From contig JAPWDM010000008.1 in NCBI GenBank assembly GCA_035578155.1, forward strand, positions 4,485,347 to 4,549,346: a DNA stretch of 64,000 nucleotides, in the 5' to 3' direction. How positions within the stretch are numbered: the first letter of the stretch is position 1; every line of letters starts with the position of its first letter. The translations under genes were made by a program, and so were the position numbers. The notes under the pieces were generated by a model, which was given only the letters and a program-made list of their open reading frames with translations, was not told the DNA's origin and ran no database searches. This DNA is from Brachynemurus nebulosus. Lineage: Eukaryota > Arthropoda > Insecta > Neuroptera > Myrmeleontidae. Below are positions 9,859 through 19,602 of the stretch, one piece after another.

Positions 9859-11907
9859 TCAACCACTGTGAATTTTTTCATGCCTTCTTAAAACATCTCT
9901 ACGATAATATGTTTTAGAACACACATTACATTTGTATTGTTTTTCATCACTGTGTATTCCTTCATGTTGTTTTAAATGACTTAAACTAATAAATGCTTTA
10001 CGGCACTGATTACATTTATACGGTCTTTCAGCACTATGAGTTATTTCATGTTGCTTTAAACTAAACATTCGATTAAATGTTCTAGAACATATATTACATT
10101 GGTATGGTTTTTCACCACTGTGTATTCTTTCATGTTCTTTTAAATGATATGAAGTCATAAATGATTTCGAACATATGTTACACTTGTATGGTTTTTCACT
10201 ACTGTGAATTATTTCATGTGTTTTTAAAGAATGGGATCGGTTAAATGTTTTAGAACACACATTACACTTGTATGGTTTTTCACCGCTGTGTATTATTTCA
10301 TGTCTTTTCAAGGTTTCTTTTCGTTTAAATGTTTTATTACATATATTACACTGATACGGTTTTTCATCACTATGAATTTTTTCATGTGTTTTTAAATGTG
10401 TTAAATTACTAAATCCTTTAGAACACACATTACATTTATAAGGTTTTTCACCACTGTGATTTGTTTCATGCATTTTTAAATTAATTGGAGTTATAAATGT
10501 TTTAGTACATACGTTACATTTATACGGTCTTTCACCACTGTGAATTGCTTCATGTCTTTTTAAATTACTCTTTAGAGTAAATGTTTTATTACATGTACCA
10601 CACTGAAATAATTTTTGGCCAACACTTGCAATCTGATATTCTGTTAAATCTATTGAATGTTCTTCATGTTCTTCAATTTTGATTTCCGTATGTGAACTGT
10701 TTAAATCTGACAAAGATTCACTCCACTCCTAAAATATTATAATGATGTTATTTGATTAATTTGCACACTTTTATTTTAAATTAAAAATCACAAAGTGATT
10801 GAAAAAATTGTCCGGATCGGCCGGGAATCGAACCCAGGATCTCCTGGTAACTAGCCAGGCGTGCTAACCTCTACACCAACGATCCTATGCTCCGCAAGCG
10901 GTCGAGCCGGAGACCCATTCAATCACCTATGTGTATTAGTACTCTCTCTGATTCGAGAAACAGTTACAATTTTAATTTCAAATATTATCGAGTGCCTGTG
11001 AGCTGTGTGATTTTGTTATTTTTAAATTTGATTAATTTGCATAATTTTATTTTTTTATTTTTAATTCAAATAAAATACCAGGGTTAGCAACCGTACTATA
11101 ATTATAGTAGACATACTATAATTACATCCTTTTTACTATGTACTATCATGCCTTTACAATAATCCTTAAATCTACTATAATTTCTTAAATCTATTATAAT
11201 TTTTATAAACCATATTTTTAGACCGAAAAAACAAATTTTTCGTAATTAATTTCAAAATGTTTCTCATTTGGCGCCGAAATGATGACTGCTGATACAGTAG
11301 ATGACTGCTGATCAATCGTGATTTCAATATATATATAGTCCTCCGGCATTTTGACAACTGGCGAGCAAAAAAAAAAAAAGGTCGCCGCTCTCGCCTTCCG
11401 ATATAAAATGCGATAAAATTGAATTTGGCGGTTATTTTTTCTAATCTACTATAATTTTTTCAAATTTACTATAATTTTACGACCCTAGCACAATAATTTC
11501 ACTCTTCAGGGTTGCTAACACTGTAAAATACTTACCAGTTTTATATTTTGCTCTTGTAAGTCTGTCAAGTTTTTTTCATCTGTCCAACTATTATTTTCTT
11601 GGGCCAATTTAACTGGTTCAAAAACTTTTGTTTCTGTTGATAACACTGAATTATTTTCAAACGCTTCAAGTTCTTCCACTTTAATTTCAACTTCACAATC
11701 AATTTCATCGACCGATTCATTCATTTCATCTTTTTCCACTTTAATTTCAAATGTGTGAAAATTTTCATGGATCGGTCGTATCATTTCATCTTGCTCCACT
11801 TTAATTTTATTTGTATGGTTAGTTTCATGGACCGGTTCATTCACTTCATCTTTCTCCACTTTAATTAAAACTGTATGAAAACCGAATTCATTAACGGAAT
11901 TCTCCAT
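9859..11907 (-). CDS. Zinc-finger gene B: acidic SUMO-motif domain plus 9 C2H2 fingers
   Basis: Exon 1 is 11907-11536 (124 codons, M-E-N-S-V-N-E-F), with four I-K-V-E blocks. The donor is GTAAGTA. The intron (11535-10729, 807 bp) is swollen by a hAT MITE and a tRNA-like sequence. Exon 2 starts at 10728 (E-W-S-E-S-L-S-D), opens with I-K-I-E-E, and encodes nine C2H2 fingers joined by H-S-G-E-K-P-Y type linkers. The stop at 9859 comes from an extra T in what would be the next linker, so the array is probably shortened compared with genes C, G and F. The product is expected to be a nuclear DNA-binding regulator; no KRAB or ZAD domain is present. It lies head to head with gene C, about 2.4 kb apart, and its promoter is related to that of gene A. 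Exon limits rest on alignment with sister genes. Confidence 0.85.
10813..10885 (-). tRNA. tRNA-Thr(AGU)-like sequence in the intron of gene B
   Basis: On the minus strand 73 bases fold as a cloverleaf. The acceptor has six pairs plus a T7-C66 mismatch, the D stem is GTGT/GCAC, the anticodon stem is CCTGG/CCAGG with loop CTAGTTA (anticodon AGT), and the T arm is CTGGG-TTCGATT-CCCGG. The A box (TGGTGTAGAGG) and B box (GGTTCGATTCC) are intact, and a T6 run follows about 5 bases after the end. The anticodon arm to T arm resembles insect tRNA-Thr, but the acceptor and D arm differ. It may be a tRNA pseudogene or the head of a tRNA-derived SINE. It has the same orientation as the host gene. Confidence 0.65.
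11079..11523. mobile_element. hAT MITE beside the splice donor of gene B
   Basis: A perfect 8-bp TAAAATAC occurs at 11071-11078 and 11524-11531. The TIRs are CAGGGTTAGCAACC and CAGTGTTAGCAACC (one mismatch). The inner copy of the TSD ends at intron base +5 of gene B, so the GTAAG donor is kept but everything after base +12 is transposon. Interior motifs CTACTATAATT recur near both ends. No transposase is present. Confidence 0.92.
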
Positions 11908-12060
11908 TTTAGATTTTTTTACACAATTTAATTATTTATACAATACACAAATTTGAAATTACACAATCCTTAAAAAATCTGTCGTGGTTACATGCAGGTG
12001 CACATCTGTTACACGAAGCTAGTATGGCAGAGTGTAGTGTTGCCAACTGCAGTTAATTAA
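11908..12060 (-). promoter_or_regulatory. Promoter and leader of gene B
   Basis: On the minus strand the family leader is present: a TTTTAAGGATTGTGTAA-like block, then ATTTGTGTATTGTATAAATA about 60 bp before the ATG. The TGTATAAATAATT element may serve as a TATA box. Upstream sequence to about 12090 is shared with gene A. Confidence 0.5.
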
Positions 12061-13054
12061 AAATTCCAATTTCGAAATGAATATTCAAAACCATGGACCA
12101 TATATAATGAACGGGTAACTTATATGGGAAGAATTGCCAAAATTGGCCACGAAAATGGCATGTAATATTATGCTCTCTTTTTTCACCACTCGTGGCGTAA
12201 ATATACTCAAAGATGTGTACCCAGTCAAATTAAGTAGTAAAACTAAAATTTTTTTTTTAATTAAGGAGGGAGTTCACGCCAGAAACGGCAAATAAATTAA
12301 TTTTTTTCGAATCTCGTTTTTTTTTTTTATTTTGTTCTATGGCCAAACATGGAAGACGTAGAAAAATATTTATTTATATTTATTTATTTAAGCCAACGTA
12401 GAAAAATATTTATTTGTGAGTTGCTGCTCCTGTGCAGACAACGCTCGCCCCCGCCCCTCGCGATTTGATCAGAAATATTTAATTTTAGTGTGTACATGAC
12501 TTATAGTATGCACTAAGATAATGTTCTTTTATTTGTATGCCTTTGTAGATGTTTTAATAAACAGTGAGTAAACCGCTTCTTTTGTTATTATTTTTGTTTT
12601 TTACCGTTTCCCAAAAGTTGCGTTTTTCCCGACAAGGAAAATCATATCTCAAGTTCTAGAAAAGATAGAGACTTAATTTTTTTTAAAATTTTGTTCATAA
12701 ACATATTGCGCATAAAGTGGAGTATGCTTTTTCCATTTGAACAATTGTAACTATTTTTAAACATTTTTTTTTAAATAAAAAATTGGGTTTTATAATTTTT
12801 AGAAGTTTGGGATTTCAATTTTATAGTTAATTTTTAAAAATACTTGAAACCCATACTCAGCTTTATAGACAGGTCCTTTAGGAATAAAATGATGAAAAAA
12901 TATTAATTACTTTTTGATATACTTGTTTCAAAAACATAATTTTCTATTTGAAACCCACCCTATTTGTACATATGTTACACTTGTATGGTTAGCGCATCGT
13001 AATCACTGTTAGCTGTTAGTGAACATAGAAAATTTATAACAAACCTAAGTTATT
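12061..13054. other. Intergenic, no intact gene
   Basis: This is AT-rich DNA between the head-to-head genes B and C. Visible features are a duplicated GAAAAATATTTATTT (12360-12412), a C-rich patch (GCTCGCCCCCGCCCCTCGC, 12445-12463) and a 27-bp zinc-finger fossil at 12962-12988. Confidence 0.4.
12962..12988 (-). pseudogene. Zinc-finger fossil
   Basis: On the minus strand 27 bp read P-Y-K-C-N-I-C-T-N, which is exactly the linker and first half of a family finger (CCATACAAGTGTAACATATG). It lies alone in intergenic DNA, in the orientation of genes A and B. It suggests another copy once stood here, or that a short piece was captured by an insertion. Confidence 0.6.
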
Positions 13055-14165
13055 GGGTGTGTTTATTTTAATGCAACGTTTTACACCATAAAAACATGTT
13101 TTATGTTCACTTAGGCGGGACCATGTCCCTGCCACTTGTTTTCAAGGACGGACCTTTTCATGTCACAGTTTGCTACGTTTGCTACGTGGCGCTAATGGTA
13201 TAGGGAGTATACTAAATAGAGTTGGGACATGTGAGCATTTTTCATCAAATAGATGTCAAAATTAATTACCATATGATTGAACACAAAAGTATCGTCACCA
13301 AGTTATGTGTTAACGAAGAATTAAAATTTTTTAATTTAATTAATCTTTCTAGGTTGAATTAAAGTATTTTTTTAAATATTTAATTTATTTCCAATTTATT
13401 TTAGATGAAAAATAGTGAACTATTAAACCTCATGTCTCGACTCTAATTTTATCCCCTAGTAAATCAACGCCATCTGGTATATTAGTTACAGCGACGTCAG
13501 AAAACGGTCCATTTTTTTATAATAGACTAAATGGAGAGTGACAGGGACATGGGCGGGACAGAACTGTTGCAAATAGCTTTGACGTCATTTACATACGTAC
13601 ATGAAGTACATAGGATACATAGTGTGTGTCTAACGCACGTGTATCTCTTGTATAATTAGCATAATTAGCTAGGTTAGCTATCATTATTGCTACCGTATGA
13701 TTCAATTACGGCGTTTATTTATTCATTTTACAGATAATTTTACAATCGGATTTCAAATAAATAATGTCCCATAACTGTGTTTTTTTGAAAACATATTATC
13801 TAGTAAATAATAATAATAATAAATACGAAGAGTTTATTGTCAGCGGAAATCAAGAGTTGATAGACATATTCGTCTATTATAACATCAAGATAGACGTATT
13901 CGTCTATTATAACATCATACAAATTGTTCATTTTCCTAAAATTTTAATGTTATTTAATTAATAAAAAAAAAATAAAATAAAAAACTATTAAGATTTTCTT
14001 TATTTACAACAGAGGTTGTTTTTTTGTTTTGCAACATTTGCAACAGTTGTGTCCAGCCGAAATAAAACGTTCGCACATGCGTAAAAATCATGCACCATAA
14101 TATGTTTGCTTACGTCATATATGTTTTACAACGTTTTGAAACGTTGCATTAAAATAAACAGACCC
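13055..14165. mobile_element. TIR element in the upstream region of gene C, host of a nested P-like MITE
   Basis: The ends read GGGTGTGTTTATTTTAATGC and, on the other strand, GGGTCTGTTTATTTTAATGC, continuing AACGTTT. A second inverted pair, AACTGTTGCAAAT, lies inside. ATT flanks both sides (13052-13054 and 14166-14168). The P-like MITE at 13122-13551 sits inside. No transposase is visible; the ORF at 13764-13961 is a small duplicated stretch. The insertion splits a TAGGTTATTTTC-type motif that is continuous in the promoters of D and F. Superfamily is not certain. Confidence 0.7.
13122..13551 (+). mobile_element. P-like MITE, copy 1 (nested)
   Basis: It starts CATGTCCCTGCCACTTG and ends GAGTGACAGGGACATG. 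A perfect 8-bp GGCGGGAC lies on both sides (13114-13121 and 13552-13559). Interior signatures are AAGGACGGACCTTTTCATG and TAGTTACAGCGACGTC. It is nested within the 13055-14165 element. The C-A-T-G start plus an 8-bp TSD point to the P superfamily. Confidence 0.88.
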
Positions 14166-14204
14166 ATTATTTTGATTATTTTCCATATTAGTGAAAGACT
14201 GATA

Positions 14205-14304
14205 AAAGGTGTGCACGTCACCTTAGCATATGTTTTAAGGATCGTGTAATTTCAAATTTGTGTATTGTATAAATAATTAAATTGTTTAAAAACAGAAACC
14301 TGAA
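14205..14304 (+). promoter_or_regulatory. Promoter and leader of gene C
   Basis: The family block GGTGTGCACGTCACCTTAGC, with a CGTCA half-site, is followed by TTTTAAGGATCGTGTAATTT and ATTTGTGTATTGTATAAATA, then ATTAAATTG and the start codon. The same order occurs upstream of D and F and, partly, of B, E and H. TATAAATA lies about 35 bp before the ATG. Function is inferred from conservation. Confidence 0.55.
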
Positions 14305-16224
14305 ATGGAGAGTTTCGTCAATGAATTTGGTTTTCATACAGTTTTAATTAAAATGGAGAAAGATGATGTGAATGAACCGGGCCATGAAACTGATCATACA
14401 AATAAAATTAAAGTGGAGAAAGATGAAGCGACTAGACCGAACCATGAAAATTTTCACACATTTGAAATTAAAGTGGAAAAAGATGAAATGAACGAATCGA
14501 GCCATGAAATTGATAGTAAATTTGAAATTAAAGTGGAAGAAGATGAAGTGTTTGAAAATAATTTAGTGTTATCACAAGAAATAAAAGTTTTTGAACCAGT
14601 TAAATTGGCCCAAGAAAATAATAGTTTGACAGATAAAAAAAACCTTACAGACTTACAAGAGCAAAATGTAAAACTGGTAAGTATTAGATTTGATTTATAA
14701 ATAATTGAATAAAATTATGCAAATTATTCAAAATACATAATTATAATATTTTAGGAGTTGAGTGAATCTTGGTCAGATTTAAATAGTTTACATACGGAAA
14801 TCAAAATTGAACAAGATGAAGTAAATGAAGAACATTCAACAGATTTAACAGAACATCAGATTGCAAGTGTTGACGAAAAACTATTTCAGTGTGATACATG
14901 TAATAAAACATTTTCTACTTCAGGTAATCTAAAAGAACATGAAATAATTCATAGTGGTGAAAGACCATACAATTGTAATATATGTTTTAAAACATTTAGT
15001 AATTTAAGTATTTTAAGAAAACATGAACGAGGTCACAGTAATGAAAAACCATACAAATGTAATGTGTGTTCTAAAACATTTACTACTTCAAGTCATTTAA
15101 AAATACATAAAAGAATTCACAGTGGTGAAAGGCCATATGAATGTAACATATGTTCTAAAACATTTTCTGATTCAAATAATTTAAAAACACATGAAAGAAT
15201 ACACAGTGGTGAAAAACCATACCAATGTAGTGTGTGTTCTAAAACATTTATTACTTCAAGTCATTTAAAAAGACATGAAATTATTCACAGTGGTGAAAAA
15301 CCATACATGTGTAACATATGTACTAAAACATTTACTACTTCAAGTGGTTTAAAAAAACATGAAATAATTCATAGTGGTGAAAACCCTTATAAATGTAATC
15401 AATGTTCTAAAACATTTACTGATTTAGGTAATTTAAAAATACATGAAAGAATTCACAGTGGTGAAAGACCATATCAGTGTAATATATGTACTAAAACATT
15501 TAGACAGTCAAGTCATTTAAAAAGACATGAAATTATTCACAGTGGTGAAAAATCATACAAGTGTATTGTGTGTTCTAAATCATTTAACCAATTCAGTGAT
15601 TTAAAAAGACATGAAATAATTCATAGTGCTGAAAAACCGTATAAATGTAAAATATGTCCGAAAATATTTACTGCTTCAGGTAGTTTAAAAATACATCAAA
15701 GATTTCACAGTGGAGAAAGACCGTATAAGTGTAATAATTGTTCTAAAACATTTACCACTTCAAGTCATTTGAAAACACATCAAAGAGTTCACAGTGGTGA
15801 AAAACCATATCAGTGTAATATTTGTTCTAAAACATTTACTGAGTCAACTAATTTAAGAAGACATGAAGGAATACACAGTGGTGAAAACCCATACAAATGT
15901 AATGTGTGTTCTAAAACATTTAACCAATTCAGTGGTTTAAAAATACATGAAATAATTCACAGTGGTGAAAAACTGTATAATTGTAACATATGTTTTAAAA
16001 CATTTACTTATTTAAGTAATTTAAAAATACATGAGAGAATACACAGCGGTGAAAAACCATACAAATGTAATGTGTGTTCTAAAACATTTAACCACTCCAG
16101 TACTTTGAAAAGACATGAAAGAATACACAGTGGTGAAAAACCATACAAGTGTAATACATGTACGAAAACTTTTACTTATTCACGTGATTTAAAGAAACAT
16201 AGAACAATACATACAGGAAAATAG
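14305..16224 (+). CDS. Zinc-finger gene C: acidic SUMO-motif domain plus 16 C2H2 fingers
   Basis: Exon 1 is 14305-14676 (124 codons, M-E-S-F-V-N-E-F). It carries I-K-M-E, I-K-V-E, I-K-V-E and I-K-V-E about 20 residues apart. The intron is 14677-14754 (GTAAGT to TTTTAG, phase 0, 78 bp). Exon 2 is 14755-16224 and encodes E-L-S-E-S-W, one I-K-I-E-Q-D-E, an acidic stretch, then 16 regular C2H2 fingers with H-S-G-E-K-P-Y linkers and a terminal H-T-G-K. The total is 613 residues. This is the most complete single-array member and serves as the family reference. It is expected to bind DNA in the nucleus. The four or five psi-K-x-E motifs suggest SUMO modification. The start is the only ATG in the conserved context. 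Its promoter is interrupted by the 13055-14165 element. Confidence 0.93.
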
Positions 16225-16640
16225 CTTTTCATATCGTACCATGACTTCAATAAGGTCACGAATGCACTTTTGTCGTTTTGATATATTAAAGAAAATAATT
16301 TGTTAACCACTAAATTTTAAATGTTTGTAAAATCAAAACAAAACATCAAAAGTTGATGAAATTTCACTCGGTGATCAAGAAAATCGAACTTTTGCAGTAA
16401 TTTGAAAAATAATTAACTAATTTCGAATTTATAAACGATACAAAAAAAATACGCCATAAATAAATCTCCAAAATAATACAGCAGAAAAATGAAAAATCCA
16501 TGAAAGACTTCACAATGGTCAAGGCAGGCAACTGTGCAAACAGTGAAAACGCCCTTTATCACTTTACGCTTTGTTATTTATATGTGTATTGTGTATTTAT
16601 ATATTTATTTTTATATTTATTTATATATAATTATGTAATA
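16225..16640 (+). other. Conserved 3' flank of gene C with a finger fossil
   Basis: It matches the 3' flanks of D (23119-23552) and F (53342-53745): CGTACCATGACTTCAATAAG, CATCAAAAGTTGATGAAATT, GTGAAAACGCCCTTTATCAC. At 16493-16522 it reads K-I-H-E-R-L-H-N-G-Q, half a zinc finger, so the block includes the decayed end of an older array. AATAAA-type signals occur at about 16458. Confidence 0.7.
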
Positions 16641-16698
16641 TTTTATTTAATAATAATAATACTGTCTGTCAGAATACTCCCAGCAAATTGTAATTTAT

Positions 16699-17171
16699 AT
16701 ATTAGATTACGTTGTTAGAAGCTTATTTACAAAAATAAAATGTGAACAATGTGTTGATAGTTTATATTCTTAAAAGCACGGGTTTTTCTCACGGTTTTAT
16801 TATAATAAAAGATAAAGGTGGGTTAATTTATCCCTCTGATGATGTGATTCAAATATGTTTGAAAACCGAAAAATTAATCAAACATTTACTTACATTATCC
16901 GGTGGCAAGGTCATTCTACCGAAATATAAAAAGGATATAATCGTTTCCAATTGTTTGCAATTGTTTGTTGGTATTAGAATATTTGAAAGTTTAAATATGC
17001 ATCAATTCGATCAATATCCCGATAGTGCTAATCACATAATTTTATTAATGATGACAATTACATATTGAAAAATATATCGACATTCGAATACATTTGTTAA
17101 CAAAAAATGTTAATATTAATGACGGAAAACGAATGAAATTAAATAAGTTTATATTATTTAGCGGAAAGTAG
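16699..17171 (+). pseudogene. P-element (THAP9-type) transposase C-terminal relic
   Basis: Three short blocks lie in order in shifted frames. 16699-16764 reads D-Y-V-V-R-S-L-F then I-K-C-E-Q-C. About 16776-16893 has K-D-K-G-G-L-I-Y-P-S-D-D-V then C-L-K-T-E. 17080-17171 ends in K-L-N-K-F-I-L-F-S-G-K followed by a stop. This order matches the C-terminus of P-type transposases as I know the family. At least two frameshifts are present and the N-terminal THAP domain and catalytic region are absent. It is interesting beside the five P-like MITEs, but no TIR of that family flanks it. Confidence 0.7.
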
Positions 17172-17289
17172 TATATAGAAGTTATCAATGCTTTATGCTG
17201 TAATATTAAAGCTTTACTACTTTTAATCAATTGTTGGCGGTTACTACTAATTATTATTATTTATTATTATTATTTTTTTTTTTTTGATT

Positions 17290-17420
17290 AAAATTGAAGC
17301 ACTGCTGCCGGTGGATGGCGCGGTCAGCAGTGTCCGGCGGCATCGCCAGCGGAAGCCATGCGCCGCCAAACGATAGTAAATAAAAAAAAAACGCCGTGAG
17401 CAGCGGGGCCCCATCACGGT
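17290..17420. other. GC-rich patch
   Basis: About 130 bp with CGCCAGCGGAAGCCATGCGC and GGCGGCATCGCC-type motifs stand out from the AT-rich surroundings. An imperfect inverted relationship (GCGGCAT / ATGCGCCGCC) is visible. No gene is recognised; it is probably the end of a repeat. Confidence 0.4.
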
Positions 17421-17989
17421 AGTCGAATTTTCCCCTTCATCTTCGGTATTGAATGTCTACAAGCGAAATGTGATTGAAAGTCTACAACCGAATTGTCATT
17501 TTGTTGGTTTCAAAACTGGTGATGAGTGTTCGGCTGATCGAGGCTTTAAAAAAAGGTTTTAAGTATTTAAGGGCTGTATCTCAGTAAATTTCAATTTTGT
17601 GCCGAAAACAGGTAGCAGAAAAAAAGCCAACACAATTCGTACGAGGACATTCCTGCCCATGTTTATCCGCTAATTGCCTTTATGTTTTAGTTTTAAATAT
17701 TAAAAAAGGACCTTAAATAGTAAACTGGAAGGCCTTTATAAAGATATTTTTTCTTTCCAAAAAAATCCAAAATTTCTATTTTATAAATACTAAAAATCCA
17801 AAATTCCTAATTTATAAATAAACAGTGACTTTAATAACATTTTTAAATTACTTAATATGTATGTATTTCATTTGTCATAAAAGTAAGTTCACTTTTTTTT
17901 TAAATTTTTTAAAATTACTATTCGCCTACTTGTATTTAGAATAAACATAATGCTTTTAAAACACATTTAACAATAGCATTCAATTCCGA
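17421..17989. other. No gene
   Basis: Intergenic AT-rich DNA. It contains a local duplication of CCAAAATTTCTATTTTATAA and CCAAAATTCCTAATTTATAA (17766-17819). Nothing coding is seen. Confidence 0.4.
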
Positions 17990-18620
17990 TGTAAAAATGG
18001 GAGAAGTGGGGGGAAAAGTGATGTGGACTCCCTACAAGGTACTAGCTGGATACTAACTGAATACACGTACAAAATTTCAGCCCTCTAGGTTTCCTTATGG
18101 AGTCTCTAGACGTGTTAGAAAACAAGCAAAAAAATTAAGGAAATATTGGCGTAAAAATCGTGGGGGTAAGGGTTAAAAGTTGAAACCTCCAAAAAACAGT
18201 TATTAGCTTAACCTGTACACCAAATTTCAGCCCTCTAGGTTTATTTGGGGAGATTTTGACCCGAACGAAACTGTTAAAAAACAAGAAAAATCATGTTCTT
18301 TTGGGTATAAAAATGGTGGGGGTAGGGGTTAAAAGTCGAGACCCCCAAAAGGCACCCCCTTGATACTAACTCAATCCGAATACAAAATTTCAGCCCTCTA
18401 GGTTTATTCGGGTGACCTGTGCGAGTGGTACAAACTTCGAAAACGTCGAAAATGCATGAAATTGTAGCTTAAAAATGAGGGGGGTGGGGGTAAAATATTA
18501 AAACCTCCAAAAAGCACAACCTAGGTACGAACTTTATCAACACCAAATTTCAACCCTCTACGTTAATTCTAGGGGGCTGGGGGCCTGTTAGATCCAGCGA
18601 AAATCGTTTTTCCCCCCTCT
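17990..18620. repeat. Degenerate tandem repeat, about 150-165 bp period
   Basis: Four units contain AAATTTCAGCCCTCTAGGTT or a close variant, starting at about 18072, 18223, 18386 and 18546. Between them recur GTTAAAAAACAAG, a G-rich GGGGGTAGGGGTTAAAAGT and A-C-CCCCAAAA blocks. Units differ by many changes. The source is not recognised. Confidence 0.75.
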
Positions 18621-18880
18621 ACTTCCACCATATCATCCTAGGAAGCTGCATTTTGGATATGTTGTAGATAATTGACCGAAACATTATTTAAAACCGGTTT
18701 GGAAAAGTTTTATTGCTTTTCCGCCCCCCACCACCCCCTTAAAGGTCGGGTAAGAAAAAAAATTTGCCCAAAATTTGACCCCACTTTGATAGTATGAGGT
18801 GCCTCGAAAATGAGCCCCATTTACTAAATTTCATCTCTTAACTTCCATAGGGGGGCCCTACACAAATTAAAAGGTGGCGG

Positions 18881-18882
<2 letters not shown>

Positions 18883-18934
<52 letters not shown>
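18883..18934. repeat. (AT)n microsatellite
   Basis: 26 uninterrupted AT units. Confidence 0.97.
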
Positions 18935-18938
<4 letters not shown>

Positions 18939-19099
18939 CATTTTTTTTCTACATATTCGTGTTCTACGGGTCCGAAAACGGATAGCGCCCCTACTCTCGC
19001 CTCTCGCAGCTCTTATCGTATAGACTGTATAAGTCTAATTTTTCGGAGAAAATTCGACTAAAAAAACATACATAAAATAGACAGGGACACATAAATGCA

Positions 19100-19564
19100 C
19101 TAGACAACGGACAAACACATACAATAAAAACAAACTAACAAGCAGATCCTGCCATCCCAGAGTCTAGGGAAATGCTCTGTAAGGACAGGGCATAGTGCAA
19201 GGTTTGCATAGCGTATAACGCCGAAACCAACGTTATTATTATTATTATTATTATTATAGACTTTTACGCCAACCTGGCGCTCACTACTCAGTAGGACAGT
19301 ATTGGGTAACATTCACCTATACCGGCATTATGCAAGGTATTAGGCTCTGTGGAAGGGTAATGTGCCAAACCAATCCGTAAAAGTACCGTAGTACATTCAT
19401 GGACGGGTTTGTCACATCACTCCTTATATTGTTGTTATTGTTGCTTGAAACGAGGTGTTATGCGTCTATTTTGGTGTACACTGGGTCATACGACGAGACT
19501 TTTGTGGGAACGTAGATGTTGGCTCAATGACAGACGGCTGTGAAAGCCTAGTTCGTTTTCGTTC

Positions 19565-19602
<38 letters not shown>
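19100..19602. repeat. Probable non-LTR retroelement or SINE debris with ATT-repeat tails
   Basis: Two blocks of unusually balanced base composition end in trinucleotide tracts, (TTA)n at about 19228-19257 and 19564-19602. Motifs include CGCCAACCTGGCGC and CAATCCGTAAAAGTACCG. ATT tails are common in insect LINE and SINE families, but no reverse transcriptase is present and I cannot name the family. Confidence 0.4.

Noticed and set aside
9859..16224. Bacterial-style operon or CRISPR interpretation of the regularly spaced finger repeats
   Set aside because: The 84-bp periodicity is coding: each unit is one C2H2 finger with linker.
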